DNA of 64,000 nt from an uncultured Opitutia bacterium. GTDB lineage: Bacteria; Verrucomicrobiota; Verrucomicrobiia; Opitutales; UBA953. The position numbers were made by a program, and so were the translations under genes. The notes beneath the pieces are model-generated. The model was not told where the DNA came from and ran no database searches. It saw only the letters and a program-made list of their open reading frames with translations. Below are positions 36,962 through 44,976 of the stretch, piece by piece. Where the stretch lies: positions 124,001 through 188,000 of the forward strand of contig CAMFKE010000006.1 of the NCBI GenBank assembly GCA_945957395.1, read 5' to 3'. Each line of letters begins with the position of its first letter. Within the stretch, counting starts at the first letter, position 1.

Positions 36962-37813
36962 TCAGGCGGGGAAGCCGTCGCGCCAAGCCTTGCCCCGCTC
37001 CAGCATCTCACACAGCCGGGTAGAGTCGTTGGACTCCAAGGCCTCGCGCAGCGCGACCAGCTCGCGCTCAAAGGCGCCGATGGCGCGCACGACCTCATGG
37101 CGGTTCTCCATCAGGATGGCCCGCCAGATCTCCACATCGCCCCCGGCCACGCGCGTGGTGTCGCGCAGCCCGCCGCCGGCGCACTCGCGCCAGGAGTCGG
37201 GATGATTCGCCAGCGTGCAGGCCAGCGCCGCCGCCGCCGCATGCGGCAGGTGGCTCACATGCGCCACGATCTCGTCGTGGTCGTCCGGACTGGCCGTGAC
37301 GGGCCGCGCGCCCAGGGCGGCCCAAAACTCGCCGACGCGCAGGGCGGCGTCCTCGTCGGTGCGTCCGGCCATGGGCGTGATGAAACAGGCCCGCCCTTCA
37401 AAAAGCTCGGCGCGCGCGGCGCCGGGGCCGTTCTTCTCGGAACCGGCCATGGGGTGCGCCCCCACATAAAAGGCGTACGCGGGCATCGCCGCATGCGCGA
37501 TGCGCGCGGCGTGCCCCTTCGTGCTGCCGGCATCCGTCACCAGCGCCCCATGCTTCAGGTGCGCGGAGATGCGCCCGGCCAGTTCGCCCACGGTGTCCGC
37601 CGGCGTGGCGATCACCACCAGGTCGGCCTCCCGCACCGCCTCGGCCAGGGCCTGCGGCGCTTCGTGCGCCCAGCCGTTCTCAAGACAGTGGCCGCTTGCG
37701 TCGGCGCGGATATCCCAGGCCACGAGCCGTCGGGCGAGCCCGCGCGCTTTCGCGGCGCGCAAAATGGAGGCGCCGATAAGGCCGGTGCCAAGGACGGCGA
37801 GGGTGTCGAACAC
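36962..37813 (-). CDS. tyrA: Prephenate/arogenate dehydrogenase TyrA
   Basis: A 283-residue enzyme of tyrosine synthesis that oxidatively decarboxylates prephenate or arogenate. The N-terminal dinucleotide motif is LAVLGTGLIGASILRAAKARG. Downstream are DLVVIATPADTV, VTDAGSTKG, the catalytic-region GAHPMAGSEKNGPGAA and the substrate-site HVSHLPHAAAAALA. Translation starts at GTG (37813-37811). There is no fused chorismate mutase or ACT domain. NAD versus NADP preference was not judged. It diverges from the FGE-like gene across a 92-base region with nested inverted repeats. Confidence 0.93.
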   Translation of the reverse strand: MFDTLAVLGTGLIGASILRAAKARGLARRLVAWDIRADASGHCLENGWAHEAPQALAEAVREADLVVIATPADTVGELAGRISAHLKHGALVTDAGSTKGHAARIAHAAMPAYAFYVGAHPMAGSEKNGPGAARAELFEGRACFITPMAGRTDEDAALRVGEFWAALGARPVTASPDDHDEIVAHVSHLPHAAAAALACTLANHPDSWRECAGGGLRDTTRVAGGDVEIWRAILMENRHEVVRAIGAFERELVALREALESNDSTRLCEMLERGKAWRDGFPA

Positions 37814-37822
37814 GGGAAATCC

Positions 37823-37879
37823 GGGGTTGCCTGAGGTTTTCCCGGGGTCATGTTACCACTGCCGTTTTTCGGCAACCCC
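37823..37879. repeat. Inverted repeat in the tyrA/FGE-like divergent region
   Basis: Perfect 9-base arms at 37823-37831 and 37871-37879 lie 39 bases apart. A second pair of arms, GGGAAA with TTTTCCC, overlaps the left arm. The whole lies between two divergent starts and could be regulatory, or one or both arms could act as an upstream terminator. Confidence 0.45.
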
Positions 37880-37905
37880 AAACCGCCCGAGCCCCCTCTC
37901 CTTCC

Positions 37906-39651
37906 GTGCAAGCCGCCACGCCACGCCCAGCCCGTCCCGGCTCCGCAAAACAGGTCGTCTTCATCACCCTGGCCTGCGCCTGTGTGCTGGGCACCTTCTA
38001 CGCCCTCAGCCAACTCGGCCCCGACTCCTACTCCGTCGGCTCGCGCCGCCCGCCCGTTTCCCGCGAACAGGAGGAGAAACTGCGCACAGCCGCCGAATCC
38101 GCCGAGGAGCGCTGGATCGCCCTCAAACGCCTGCGAGCCTCCACCAAGACGGCCTTCACCGACGAGGACCTGCGCGTCATCGGCGAAGCCGCGGTGGCCC
38201 GCATGCAGTATGAAAACGCCGTGGAGGTGCCGGCGCAAACCTACCCGGCCCTGCGCAAGGAGCTCCACGACCGATCCGGCGAACGCCTCCGCGCCGAAAG
38301 CGTGCGCCTCGAAAACCTCGCCGTCGCCGAGGCCCGCGCAGGACGCCATCCCGCCGCCGAAGCCCTCTTCAAACAGGCCGGCGAAGTCGAGAACCGCCTC
38401 GTCTCCGACTTCCCCGAATCCTCCTTCAAGAACATGCAGCGCATGGTGTACCTCGACAGCCAGATGCGCCTCATGCAGGCCAAGCCTCTCTGGGAGCGCT
38501 GCCAGTCCGCCGAGAAGGACGCTGACACCGCCTACGCAAAAGGCGCCCTGCCCCAAGCCATCGCCGCCATGGAAGCCGCCCGCGAGGCCAGCTATCGCCT
38601 CGAACGCTCCTTCCGCGGACTCACCCCCGCCGACAGTTTCCACACGCGCAACCTGGAGCGCCGGCTCTCCACGCTCAAATCCATCACGCTGCGCGACCGC
38701 GCCCTCGCCACCCTCTCTCGCGCCGACAAAGCCGTGGCCGACCGCGCCTTCGACGACCTGCCCACCCTTCGCAAGGAAGTCGAGGACACCGTTCGCGAGC
38801 TCGCCGAGAAGTATCCCGACAGCGAACACGCCGCCCCCGCGGCCCTCGCCGACCTCGTGCGCCGCGCCCAGAACGCCGCCTCCGCCCCCGACGCCGAAAG
38901 CGTTGAACGCGAACTGCTTGCGCTGGATACGGCCATCCGCAAGGGCGACCCCGCGTCGCACGCCATGATTGAGAGCCTCGGCCGCTCAGTGCAGCGCGTG
39001 CGCAGCCTCTATCCGGAGTCCGACCGCATCGGACAGGAAACGGGCGAACGAGTCGAATTCCTCTTCCGCCACCGCACCGAAGTCGCGCTGCTGAGCGCCT
39101 CCGTCGACGCCGCGCTGCGCCCCATTCCCGGCCGCCCCGGCCTGCGCATCCTGCAAACCGAGACCCCTCAGCGGCTCTACTCGCTCGTGATGGGCGACAA
39201 CCCCTCCGCCGACCAAGGCGACCTGCGTCCGGTCGAATCCCTCACCCGCGCCGAAGCCCTCCTCTTCTGCAAGCGCCTCGGCTGGCTCATCGCCCGCCCG
39301 GTGCGCCTGCCCGACGAGGGCGAATTCCGCGCGCTCGTGGGAACACCCGCCGCGAGCACCCTGGCCACCCTCGCCCGATCCATCGACAACTCAAACGGCA
39401 TCCCGGCGCCCGTGCCCGCCGCCAAGCCCGACGCCGCCGACCTCGCCGACCTCCTGGGCAATGTCGCCGAATGGCTCGCACCGGCCCCGGGCGCCAAGCC
39501 CGCCGAAGCGCTCGTCGCCGGCGGCAGCGCCGAATCCACCCTTGTCGAGCTCGCCCGCGTTCCCCTGACCAGGAGAGCGTCTTCGGAGCGCAGCCGCTTT
39601 GTCGGCTTCCGCTTCATCGTCGAACAACCGACCGCACCCACCGCCCGATGA
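37906..39651 (+). CDS. Membrane-anchored protein with FGE/SUMF1-like C-terminal domain
   Basis: A 581-residue protein starting with GTG. Residues about 16-38 form one membrane segment (VVFITLACACVLGTFYAL), with the rest outside the cytoplasm. Residues 45-390 are charged and helical, TPR-like in feel but without clear repeats. The C-terminal 150 residues match the sulfatase-modifying-factor fold: DLRPVESLTRAEALLFCKRLG, RPVRLPDEGEFRALVG, DLLGNVAEWLAP, AGGSAEST and FVGFRFIVE. I cannot locate the Cys pair of active formylglycine-generating enzymes, so it may be a non-catalytic binding relative. It overlaps the next small gene by four bases and starts a probable three-gene operon. Confidence 0.75.
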   Translation: MQAATPRPARPGSAKQVVFITLACACVLGTFYALSQLGPDSYSVGSRRPPVSREQEEKLRTAAESAEERWIALKRLRASTKTAFTDEDLRVIGEAAVARMQYENAVEVPAQTYPALRKELHDRSGERLRAESVRLENLAVAEARAGRHPAAEALFKQAGEVENRLVSDFPESSFKNMQRMVYLDSQMRLMQAKPLWERCQSAEKDADTAYAKGALPQAIAAMEAAREASYRLERSFRGLTPADSFHTRNLERRLSTLKSITLRDRALATLSRADKAVADRAFDDLPTLRKEVEDTVRELAEKYPDSEHAAPAALADLVRRAQNAASAPDAESVERELLALDTAIRKGDPASHAMIESLGRSVQRVRSLYPESDRIGQETGERVEFLFRHRTEVALLSASVDAALRPIPGRPGLRILQTETPQRLYSLVMGDNPSADQGDLRPVESLTRAEALLFCKRLGWLIARPVRLPDEGEFRALVGTPAASTLATLARSIDNSNGIPAPVPAAKPDAADLADLLGNVAEWLAPAPGAKPAEALVAGGSAESTLVELARVPLTRRASSERSRFVGFRFIVEQPTAPTAR

Positions 39652-39803
39652 GCAAGAACGCCCCGGATCACCTCGCGCAACGCGAACCCACCCCCGATGA
39701 ACGCCGCAAGGCCGACCGCGCCCTCATCATCCTGTACATCGCCATGGCCGTGCTCACCGCGCTACCCCTGCTCGCCCTCTGGTGGATGAGCCGCTCGCGC
39801 TGA
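39648..39803 (+). CDS. Small single-pass membrane protein (51 residues)
   Basis: Starts at an ATG that overlaps the previous stop (ATGA). A polar, acidic and basic N-terminal half (EPTPDERRKADRAL) is followed by one hydrophobic helix (IILYIAMAVLTALPLLALWWM) and a short SRSR tail. No family recognised. The overlap with the FGE-like gene and the 28-base gap to the PIN/TRAM gene argue that it is translated and belongs to that operon. Confidence 0.68.
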   Translation: MSKNAPDHLAQREPTPDERRKADRALIILYIAMAVLTALPLLALWWMSRSR

Positions 39804-39831
39804 GACCCGCCCCAACGCCATCCCCAGCGCC

Positions 39832-40860
39832 ATGCTCCTAAAATCCCCGATCCGCGCCGTGCGCGCCGCCTTCCTCGCGCTGTGCCTTGGCGGCGGCGCC
39901 CTGGTCAATTATGCCGACGGCGGCGGCGACCTCGCGCGCCACCTGAGCATGGCGGCCATCCTCGGACTGCTGCTCATCCTCGTGGACATGCTGCTCAAGG
40001 GCTTCTCCCTGCGCAGCCTCACCGGGCTCACCCTCGGCCTGGCCGTCGGCGCCCTCATCTCCTACTTCGTCTCGGTGTCCCCGCTCATGGACGAGCGCGT
40101 GTACGGCGAAGGCACCTCCGATATCAAATCCAAGATCTTCGCCGCGCGCATCATCCTCTTCCTCGCCTCCACCTACCTGGCGACCGTCATCACCCTGCGC
40201 AGCCGCGACGAATTCAATCTCGTCATCCCCTACATCCGCTTCAACGCCCTCGACACCCCGCCCAACCTCGTGGTGCTCGACACCTCGTCGCTCATCGACG
40301 GGCGCATCGTCGGCCTCGCCGACTCCGGCTTTGTCACCGCCGGCCTCGTCCTCCCCCGCTTCATCATCGAGGAACTCCAGACCGTCGCCGACTCCAACGA
40401 ACCCACCCGGCGCGCCCGCGGCCGCCGAGGTCTGGCCAACCTCAACGCGCTCAAGGAAGTCAAGAATGTCGACCTGCGCATCCACGAGTCCGGCATGGGC
40501 CCGCAGGGCACCGTGGACGACCGCCTCATCGCGCTGGCCCTCTCGCTCAAGGCCGCACTGCTCACCACCGACTACAACCTCGCCCAGATCGCCCGCTTCC
40601 ACGGCGTGAAGTGGCTCAACCTCAACGCCCTCGCCAAGAGCATGAAGTTCGAAGTCACCCCGGGTGATGTCGTCGAAGTGGAGCTCGCTCGCGAAGGTCG
40701 CGAACCCGGCCAGGCCGTCGGCCACCTGCCGGACGGCTCCATGGTCGTCGTGCTCGACGGTGCGCCGCACCTGGGCAAGACCATCGCCGCCGAGGTCACC
40801 AACATCACGCCCACCAACGCCGGGCGCATGATCTTCGCCAAGGTCCGCGCCCTCGTCTGA
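39832..40860 (+). CDS. PIN/TRAM-domain membrane protein (YacL-like)
   Basis: A 342-residue protein with three or four N-terminal membrane segments (for example MAAILGLLLILVDMLLKG and ARIILFLASTYLATVITL). A PIN nuclease-like domain follows, with the acidic residues in VVLDTSSLIDGRI, FIIEELQTVADS, TVDDRLIALALSL and LLTTDYNLAQIA. A C-terminal TRAM-like RNA-binding segment comes last (GDVVEVELAREGREPGQAVGHLPDGS). This is the architecture of B. subtilis YacL. The acidic residues expected for a metal-dependent ribonuclease are present; targets are unknown. A terminator follows. Confidence 0.9.
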   Translation: MLLKSPIRAVRAAFLALCLGGGALVNYADGGGDLARHLSMAAILGLLLILVDMLLKGFSLRSLTGLTLGLAVGALISYFVSVSPLMDERVYGEGTSDIKSKIFAARIILFLASTYLATVITLRSRDEFNLVIPYIRFNALDTPPNLVVLDTSSLIDGRIVGLADSGFVTAGLVLPRFIIEELQTVADSNEPTRRARGRRGLANLNALKEVKNVDLRIHESGMGPQGTVDDRLIALALSLKAALLTTDYNLAQIARFHGVKWLNLNALAKSMKFEVTPGDVVEVELAREGREPGQAVGHLPDGSMVVVLDGAPHLGKTIAAEVTNITPTNAGRMIFAKVRALV

Positions 40861-40874
40861 AACACGGTGTCGGC

Positions 40875-40930
40875 GGGTCGGTTTTCGGCATTCAATGCCG
40901 CCACCGAATCACGGAAAACAGAATCACCGA
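40875..40930. repeat. Heptad-periodic element downstream of the YacL-like gene
   Basis: The element contains GGTTTTCGG, a CGGCATT/AATGCCG inner stem, then CACCGAA, TCACGGA, AAACAGA and ATCACCGA. Outer GTTTTC and GAAAAC arms pair. It shares GGTTTTCGG and CACCGAATCA with the block at 31168-31216. Confidence 0.62.
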
Positions 40931-40947
40931 GCAACACCACCGACTTG

Positions 40948-40974
40948 CCCCGCCCTCACCCGGCGGGGTTTTTC
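40948..40974 (+). terminator. Intrinsic terminator of the FGE-like/YacL operon
   Basis: Seven-base GC arms (40948-40954 with 40962-40968), a 7-base loop and then TTTTTC. It ends the three-gene plus-strand unit. Confidence 0.85.
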
Positions 40975-41000
40975 ATTTGCCCTCCCCTTGCACTGGTCCT

Positions 41001-41028
41001 GAAACCTCAAACCTCAAACCTGAAACCT
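41001..41028. repeat. Four heptads directly before agmatine deiminase
   Basis: Four tandem 7-base units, GAAACCT, CAAACCT, CAAACCT, GAAACCT, end six bases before the ATG at 41034. They occupy the place of a ribosome-binding site, and no Shine-Dalgarno motif is present. Confidence 0.75.
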
Positions 41029-41033
41029 CACTC

Positions 41034-42062
41034 ATGACCTCCCCCCGCGACCTTGGCTTCCGCATGCCCGCCGAATGGGAACCCCAGGAGGCCGTCTGGC
41101 TCTCCTGGCCCTCCAACGAATCCCTCTGGCCCGGCCACTACCACCTTATCCCCGCCAAGTTCGCCGAGTTCGCCGCCGCCATCTCGCGCTTCGAGAAGGT
41201 CCGCATCAATGTGCGCGCCGCCGCGCAGCCCGAGGTGCGCCGCCTCCTCAACGAGGCCAAGGCCGACCTCTCCGTCATCGAACTCTACGACCACCCCACT
41301 GACGACGTCTGGTGCCGCGACCACGGCCCGCTATTCGTGAAGAACGACGCCACCGGCGAGGTCGCCCTCACCGACTGGCAGTTCCACGGCTGGGGCGGCA
41401 AGTTCGAGGCCTCCCTCGACAACCAAGTGCCCGGCCGCATCGCCAAGACCCTCGGCATGCGCCAGTTCGCATACCCCTTCGAACTCGAAGGCGGCGGCAT
41501 CGAGGTCACCGGCGACGGCCTACTGCTCACCACCGAGTGCGTGCAGAACAACCCCAACCGCGCCACCGGCCGCGACGACGCCGCCTTCCACAAGGCCATC
41601 GCCGACGGCCTCGCCGTGGACGAGATCCTCTGGATCGAGCACGGCCTCGAGGACGACGACACCGACGGGCACATCGACAACCTCGCGCGCTTCATCCGCA
41701 AGGACGCCATCATGGCCGTGGTCGAGGAGGACAAGTCGTCCCCCAACCACAAGGGCATCCAAGCCAACCTCGAGAAGCTGCGCGCGCTGCGCACGAAGTC
41801 GGGCCGCAAGTTCGACATCATCGAACTGCCCCTGCCCAAGAAGTTCTCGCTCGCCGGGCGCGACCTGCCCCCGAGCTACGCCAACTTCCTCATCATCAAC
41901 GACGCCGTGCTCGTCCCGGTGTATGGACAGGACGGAGACAAGCGCGCCCTGGGCATCATCGCCGAGCAGTTCCCCGGCCGCAAGGTCGTCGGCATCGACT
42001 GCCGCGTCATCCTCATCGAGGGCGGCGCGCTCCACTGCCTCTCCCAGCAGCAGCCCAAATAA
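41034..42062 (+). CDS. aguA: Agmatine deiminase
   Basis: This 342-residue member of the peptidylarginine-deiminase-like family converts agmatine to N-carbamoylputrescine on the way to putrescine. Conserved blocks are MPAEWEPQEAVWLSWP, DDVWCRDHGPLFV, ELEGGGIEVTGDGLLLTTEC, DDTDGHIDNLARFI and the nucleophile motif GGALHCLSQQQP with the catalytic Cys near the C terminus. The start MTSPRDLGF was chosen because the family begins shortly before MPAEWEP; upstream codons are made of a heptad repeat. No N-carbamoylputrescine amidohydrolase is adjacent. The gene converges with aroB across an inverted heptad element. Confidence 0.93.
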   Translation: MTSPRDLGFRMPAEWEPQEAVWLSWPSNESLWPGHYHLIPAKFAEFAAAISRFEKVRINVRAAAQPEVRRLLNEAKADLSVIELYDHPTDDVWCRDHGPLFVKNDATGEVALTDWQFHGWGGKFEASLDNQVPGRIAKTLGMRQFAYPFELEGGGIEVTGDGLLLTTECVQNNPNRATGRDDAAFHKAIADGLAVDEILWIEHGLEDDDTDGHIDNLARFIRKDAIMAVVEEDKSSPNHKGIQANLEKLRALRTKSGRKFDIIELPLPKKFSLAGRDLPPSYANFLIINDAVLVPVYGQDGDKRALGIIAEQFPGRKVVGIDCRVILIEGGALHCLSQQQPK

Positions 42063-42201
42063 AGGCAAAAGGCGAAAGGCAGAAGGCAGAAGTGGCCGCG
42101 TTTCACGCGGCGCGTGCGCGACCTCCGTCAAAAGCGGTCAACACGCGGGCCGGCCAAAGGTCGGCCCCACTTCTGCATTCTGCCTTTTGCCTTCTGACTT
42201 G
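42061..42201. repeat. Paired inverted heptad element between aguA and aroB
   Basis: The left arm 42061-42095 is made of heptads AAAGGCA, AAAGGCG, AAAGGCA, GAAGGCA, GAAGTGG. The right arm 42167-42201 is its imperfect reverse complement: CCACTTC, TGCATTC, TGCCTTT, TGCCTTC, TGACTTG. The 71-base centre is GC-rich with further small palindromes (for example CCGCGTTTCACGCGG). The element fills the entire gap between the convergent genes. Confidence 0.82.
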
Positions 42202-42222
42202 CGCGCTTTCGCGCCGCAGGCG

Positions 42223-43323
42223 CTAAAGCGCGCCGAACTCGCGCCAGAGCTTCATCACCAGCTCCTCGCTCACGCCGTCGCGCGTGGCGGCCTCGCCGAT
42301 GCGGTTGAGCACCACGAAGCGCAGCGTGCCCGCGCGCACCTTCTTGTCCTTGCGCATCGCGTCCATCAGAGCGCCCAGCGGCAGCGCCTTGTTCAGCCGC
42401 ACAGGCAGCTTGTTCACGCGGCAAAGTTTCTCCGTGGCCGCCACGACGTCGGCGCCCACGAGGCCCAGTTCCTGCGAGAGGCGCGCGGCCATCACGCAGC
42501 CGATGGCGACGGCCTCGCCGTGCAGGTACTCGCCGTAGCCGGCGACATTCTCGATGGCGTGGCCGAAGGTGTGGCCGAGGTTGAGCAGCGCGCGCCCGCC
42601 CTCCTTCTTCGTCTCGAACTCGTCGTCGCGCACCACCTCCGCCTTGATCTCGCAGCAGCGGCGGATCACCCCCGGCAGCGCCGAATGGTCGTAAGCGAGC
42701 GCCCCGAGCGACTCCAGCTTCTCAAAGAGCGCCTTGTCGGCGAGCAGGCCGTACTTGATCACCTCCGCCATGCCGGCGGCGAACTCGCGCTCCGGCAGCG
42801 TGCGCAGCAGCGCGGTGTCCGCGTACACGCCCTTGGGCTGGTGGAACGCGCCCACCAGGTTCTTGCCGGCCTTCAGGTTGATGCCCGTCTTGCCGCCCAC
42901 CGAGCTGTCCACCATCGACAGCAGCGTCGTGGGGATCTGGATGAAATCGACGCCGCGCATGTACGAGGCCGCGAGGAACCCGGCCAGGTCGCCCACCACG
43001 CCGCCGCCGAACGCCACGACCACCGCGCCGCGGTCGCACTTGGCCTCAGCCAGCGCCTCCCACAGCCGCTCCAGTTCCGCCGGCGACTTCGCCTTCTCGC
43101 CATCCACCGTCGTCACGCACACCAGCGCGCCGTCCGCCTTCAGCGTCTCCAGGAATTCCGGATACAGCCGGGCGAGTTCGGGGCAGGTGACCACAGCCAC
43201 CTTGCGACGCGCCGCCATGAGCAGCGCGAGGTCGCCCGCGATGCGCGCGAGCTGGCCGGGGCCGATGAGGATGTCGTAGGCGCGGGCGCCCAGGGCAACG
43301 GGGACGATTTCCATGGGCCGCAT
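42223..43323 (-). CDS. aroB: 3-dehydroquinate synthase AroB
   Basis: A 366-residue enzyme that cyclises DAHP to 3-dehydroquinate in the shikimate pathway, using NAD and a divalent metal. Diagnostic motifs are VVAFGGGVVGDLAGFLAASY, RGVDFIQIPTTLLSMVDSSV, GGKTGINL, AAGMAEVIKYGLLAD, LNLGHTFGHAIENV and YLHGEAVAIGCVMAA with the metal-binding Glu and His residues. The start could be MRPMEIVPV or three residues later. It stands alone on the minus strand; trpE and tyrA of the same aromatic pathway are elsewhere in the window. Confidence 0.96.
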   Translation of the reverse strand: MRPMEIVPVALGARAYDILIGPGQLARIAGDLALLMAARRKVAVVTCPELARLYPEFLETLKADGALVCVTTVDGEKAKSPAELERLWEALAEAKCDRGAVVVAFGGGVVGDLAGFLAASYMRGVDFIQIPTTLLSMVDSSVGGKTGINLKAGKNLVGAFHQPKGVYADTALLRTLPEREFAAGMAEVIKYGLLADKALFEKLESLGALAYDHSALPGVIRRCCEIKAEVVRDDEFETKKEGGRALLNLGHTFGHAIENVAGYGEYLHGEAVAIGCVMAARLSQELGLVGADVVAATEKLCRVNKLPVRLNKALPLGALMDAMRKDKKVRAGTLRFVVLNRIGEAATRDGVSEELVMKLWREFGAL

Positions 43324-43489
43324 GGCAACGCCTCCGCCGCCTCGCGTAAAGCGCGAAGCCATCCGCGCGCCGCCGCGATGAATCCCCGACCGCGCCGCCC
43401 GCTTCCCTCCGGACCGGGCGTCCTTGAGAACTTTTTCAAAATTGCGCTTGCCTTCCGCCGGTCCGCTTTCAACTTCGGCGACCTCCCTT

Positions 43490-43566
43490 GGGGGATTAGC
43501 TCAGTTGGTTAGAGCGTCTGCATGACACGCAGAAGGTCACAGATTCGAGTTCTGTATCTCCCACCA
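43490..43566 (+). tRNA. tRNA-Val (anticodon GAC)
   Basis: A complete cloverleaf. Acceptor arm 43490-43496 pairs with 43556-43562 (one G-U), the D-arm is GCTC/GAGC, the anticodon arm is TCTGC/GCAGA with 7-base loop ATGACAC giving anticodon GAC, and the T-arm ACAGA/TCTGT surrounds loop TTCGAGT. The 3' CCA is encoded. It is followed within four bases by a terminator. Confidence 0.96.
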
Positions 43567-43569
43567 TTT

Positions 43570-43597
43570 AGACCCGCTCGAAAGAGCGGGTCTTTTT
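43570..43597 (+). terminator. Intrinsic terminator of tRNA-Val
   Basis: A 10-base stem (43570-43579 with 43584-43593) closed by a GAAA tetraloop, followed by a T-run (TTTTT). Confidence 0.93.
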
Positions 43598-43668
43598 GCG
43601 TTCCGCCCGGGGGTGAATTTTTCTGGAACCGTCCCGGCGGCGCTGTTGTCCTTCCCCGTCTTCACGCC

Positions 43669-44775
43669 ATGCCCCGACTCCATCTCCCCGCCGCAGTCCC
43701 CTTCCTGCTCCTGGCCGCCCTACCGGCTGTCGCCGAAGAACCCGCCGCCCCCGCTCCGGCCGCCCCCGCCGCGGCGACCGAGCCCGCCCCGGCCCAGCCG
43801 GCCGGAACCTCTGAAAAGACGGATGACATTTCGGCGGCCGAGGTGAGCACGCTGCTGCGCCAGCTCAAGCAGATGCGCCAGAGCCTGGACAGCGAGGAGC
43901 GCAAAACCATCCTGGCCGCCCTCACCGCCCTCAACAGCGCCACCTCCGGCACCACCGGAGCCATGACGCTGTGGGTGGAGTCCGTGCGCGTCGTCGATTT
44001 CGACCGTCAGAACAAGAAGCAGACCGAGTTCGAGGAATGGCGCAAAAAGAACGACGAGCGCATGCACGACGCCGCCTTCTGCACCGGCCTGCTTTTCCAG
44101 TGCAAGTACCTCAAACTTTGCCTGGAGGCCGACACCCCTGAAAAGCAGGCCCGCGCCCTCCCGGCCATCCACGCCCTCATGACCGAGGCCGTGGCCGCGA
44201 TGCCCAAGATGCTTCAATACTCGGGCATGCTGCGCGACGACGCCTTCTCCTCCACCATCGCCAAGCGCCTTGGCATCGAAAAACTCGCCCCGGAAGGCTG
44301 GCCTCGCGCCCTTCTGCGCCCCGAGGAACACTACGGTCGCGCCATCGCCGCAGCCCGCAAGGGCGACGCCGCCGCGGTCACGGCCCTGTGGGACGCCCGC
44401 ATCAACCTCGAACGCTCCATCGCCAAGGCCAACGACGAGAACGGCAAGCTGCGCCGCCGCAAGGAGGCCAAGACCCAGTTCGGCAACCGCAAGGACACCC
44501 GCGACGCCGCCGAGGCCGAGCTCGTCGACACCAAGAACGCCGTCGCCTTTGAAAAGGATCAGCTGCCCAAGCTGCAGTGGGCGATGGGCGAAGACCTGTA
44601 CAAAGCAGGCCTGCGCCGTCGCGGACTCGAAACCATGTTCGGCGTGATCCATCGCAACCCCCGCCACGCCAGCGTGTCGGAGTGGGTCGACCGCATCACC
44701 GCCATCGCCGAGGAGCTCTCCGGCGAAGGCAAACCCGCCGAGGCCCCCGCGGGCGAGGCGCAGAAGAAGTCCTGA
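43669..44775 (+). CDS. Periplasmic helical protein of unknown function
   Basis: A 368-residue protein with a signal peptide (MPRLHLPAAVPFLLLAALPAVA, cleaved before EEPAAP), then an Ala/Pro-rich linker of about 35 residues and a long, charged, helical region (for example SAAEVSTLLRQLKQMRQSLD and AEAELVDTKNAVAFEKDQLP). Two Cys lie close together in FCTGLLFQCKYLKLC. The C terminus has a tetratricopeptide-like feel (YKAGLRRRGLETMFGVIHRNP) and ends in another Ala/Pro tail. No family recognised. The start lies 72 bases past the tRNA-Val terminator. Confidence 0.72.
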   Translation: MPRLHLPAAVPFLLLAALPAVAEEPAAPAPAAPAAATEPAPAQPAGTSEKTDDISAAEVSTLLRQLKQMRQSLDSEERKTILAALTALNSATSGTTGAMTLWVESVRVVDFDRQNKKQTEFEEWRKKNDERMHDAAFCTGLLFQCKYLKLCLEADTPEKQARALPAIHALMTEAVAAMPKMLQYSGMLRDDAFSSTIAKRLGIEKLAPEGWPRALLRPEEHYGRAIAAARKGDAAAVTALWDARINLERSIAKANDENGKLRRRKEAKTQFGNRKDTRDAAEAELVDTKNAVAFEKDQLPKLQWAMGEDLYKAGLRRRGLETMFGVIHRNPRHASVSEWVDRITAIAEELSGEGKPAEAPAGEAQKKS

Positions 44776-44799
44776 TTCCTACCGGCCCTCCCTCATCTC

Positions 44800-44836
44800 A
44801 AGACGCGGCGCGCCACCCGGCGCCCGCGTCTTTTCT
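44800..44836 (+). terminator. Probable intrinsic terminator
   Basis: Eight-base arms (44800-44807 with 44825-44832), a GC-rich loop that can fold further, then T residues (TTTTCTT). It lies 24 bases after the stop of the periplasmic protein gene. Confidence 0.7.
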
Positions 44837-44976
44837 TGTCCCCGGGCCGCAAGGGCGGCGAAAAGGCGGCGGCTTATAAATACGGACCAAGGCCACTCAA
44901 CAAGGAACCGTGGCAATTTTCTGAAAAAATGAGTTAATCCGTAGAGACCCGGGCACTTTTGGATAAGCTTTGGGTC

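Noticed and set aside
44874-44880. TATAAA as a -10 box for the autotransporter
   Set aside because: No matching -35 at proper spacing; a single hexamer in a short AT-rich gap is weak evidence.
44959-44976. TTG start six codons before the autotransporter ATG
   Set aside because: Possible, but the ATG at 44977 gives the same signal region and no Shine-Dalgarno supports TTG.
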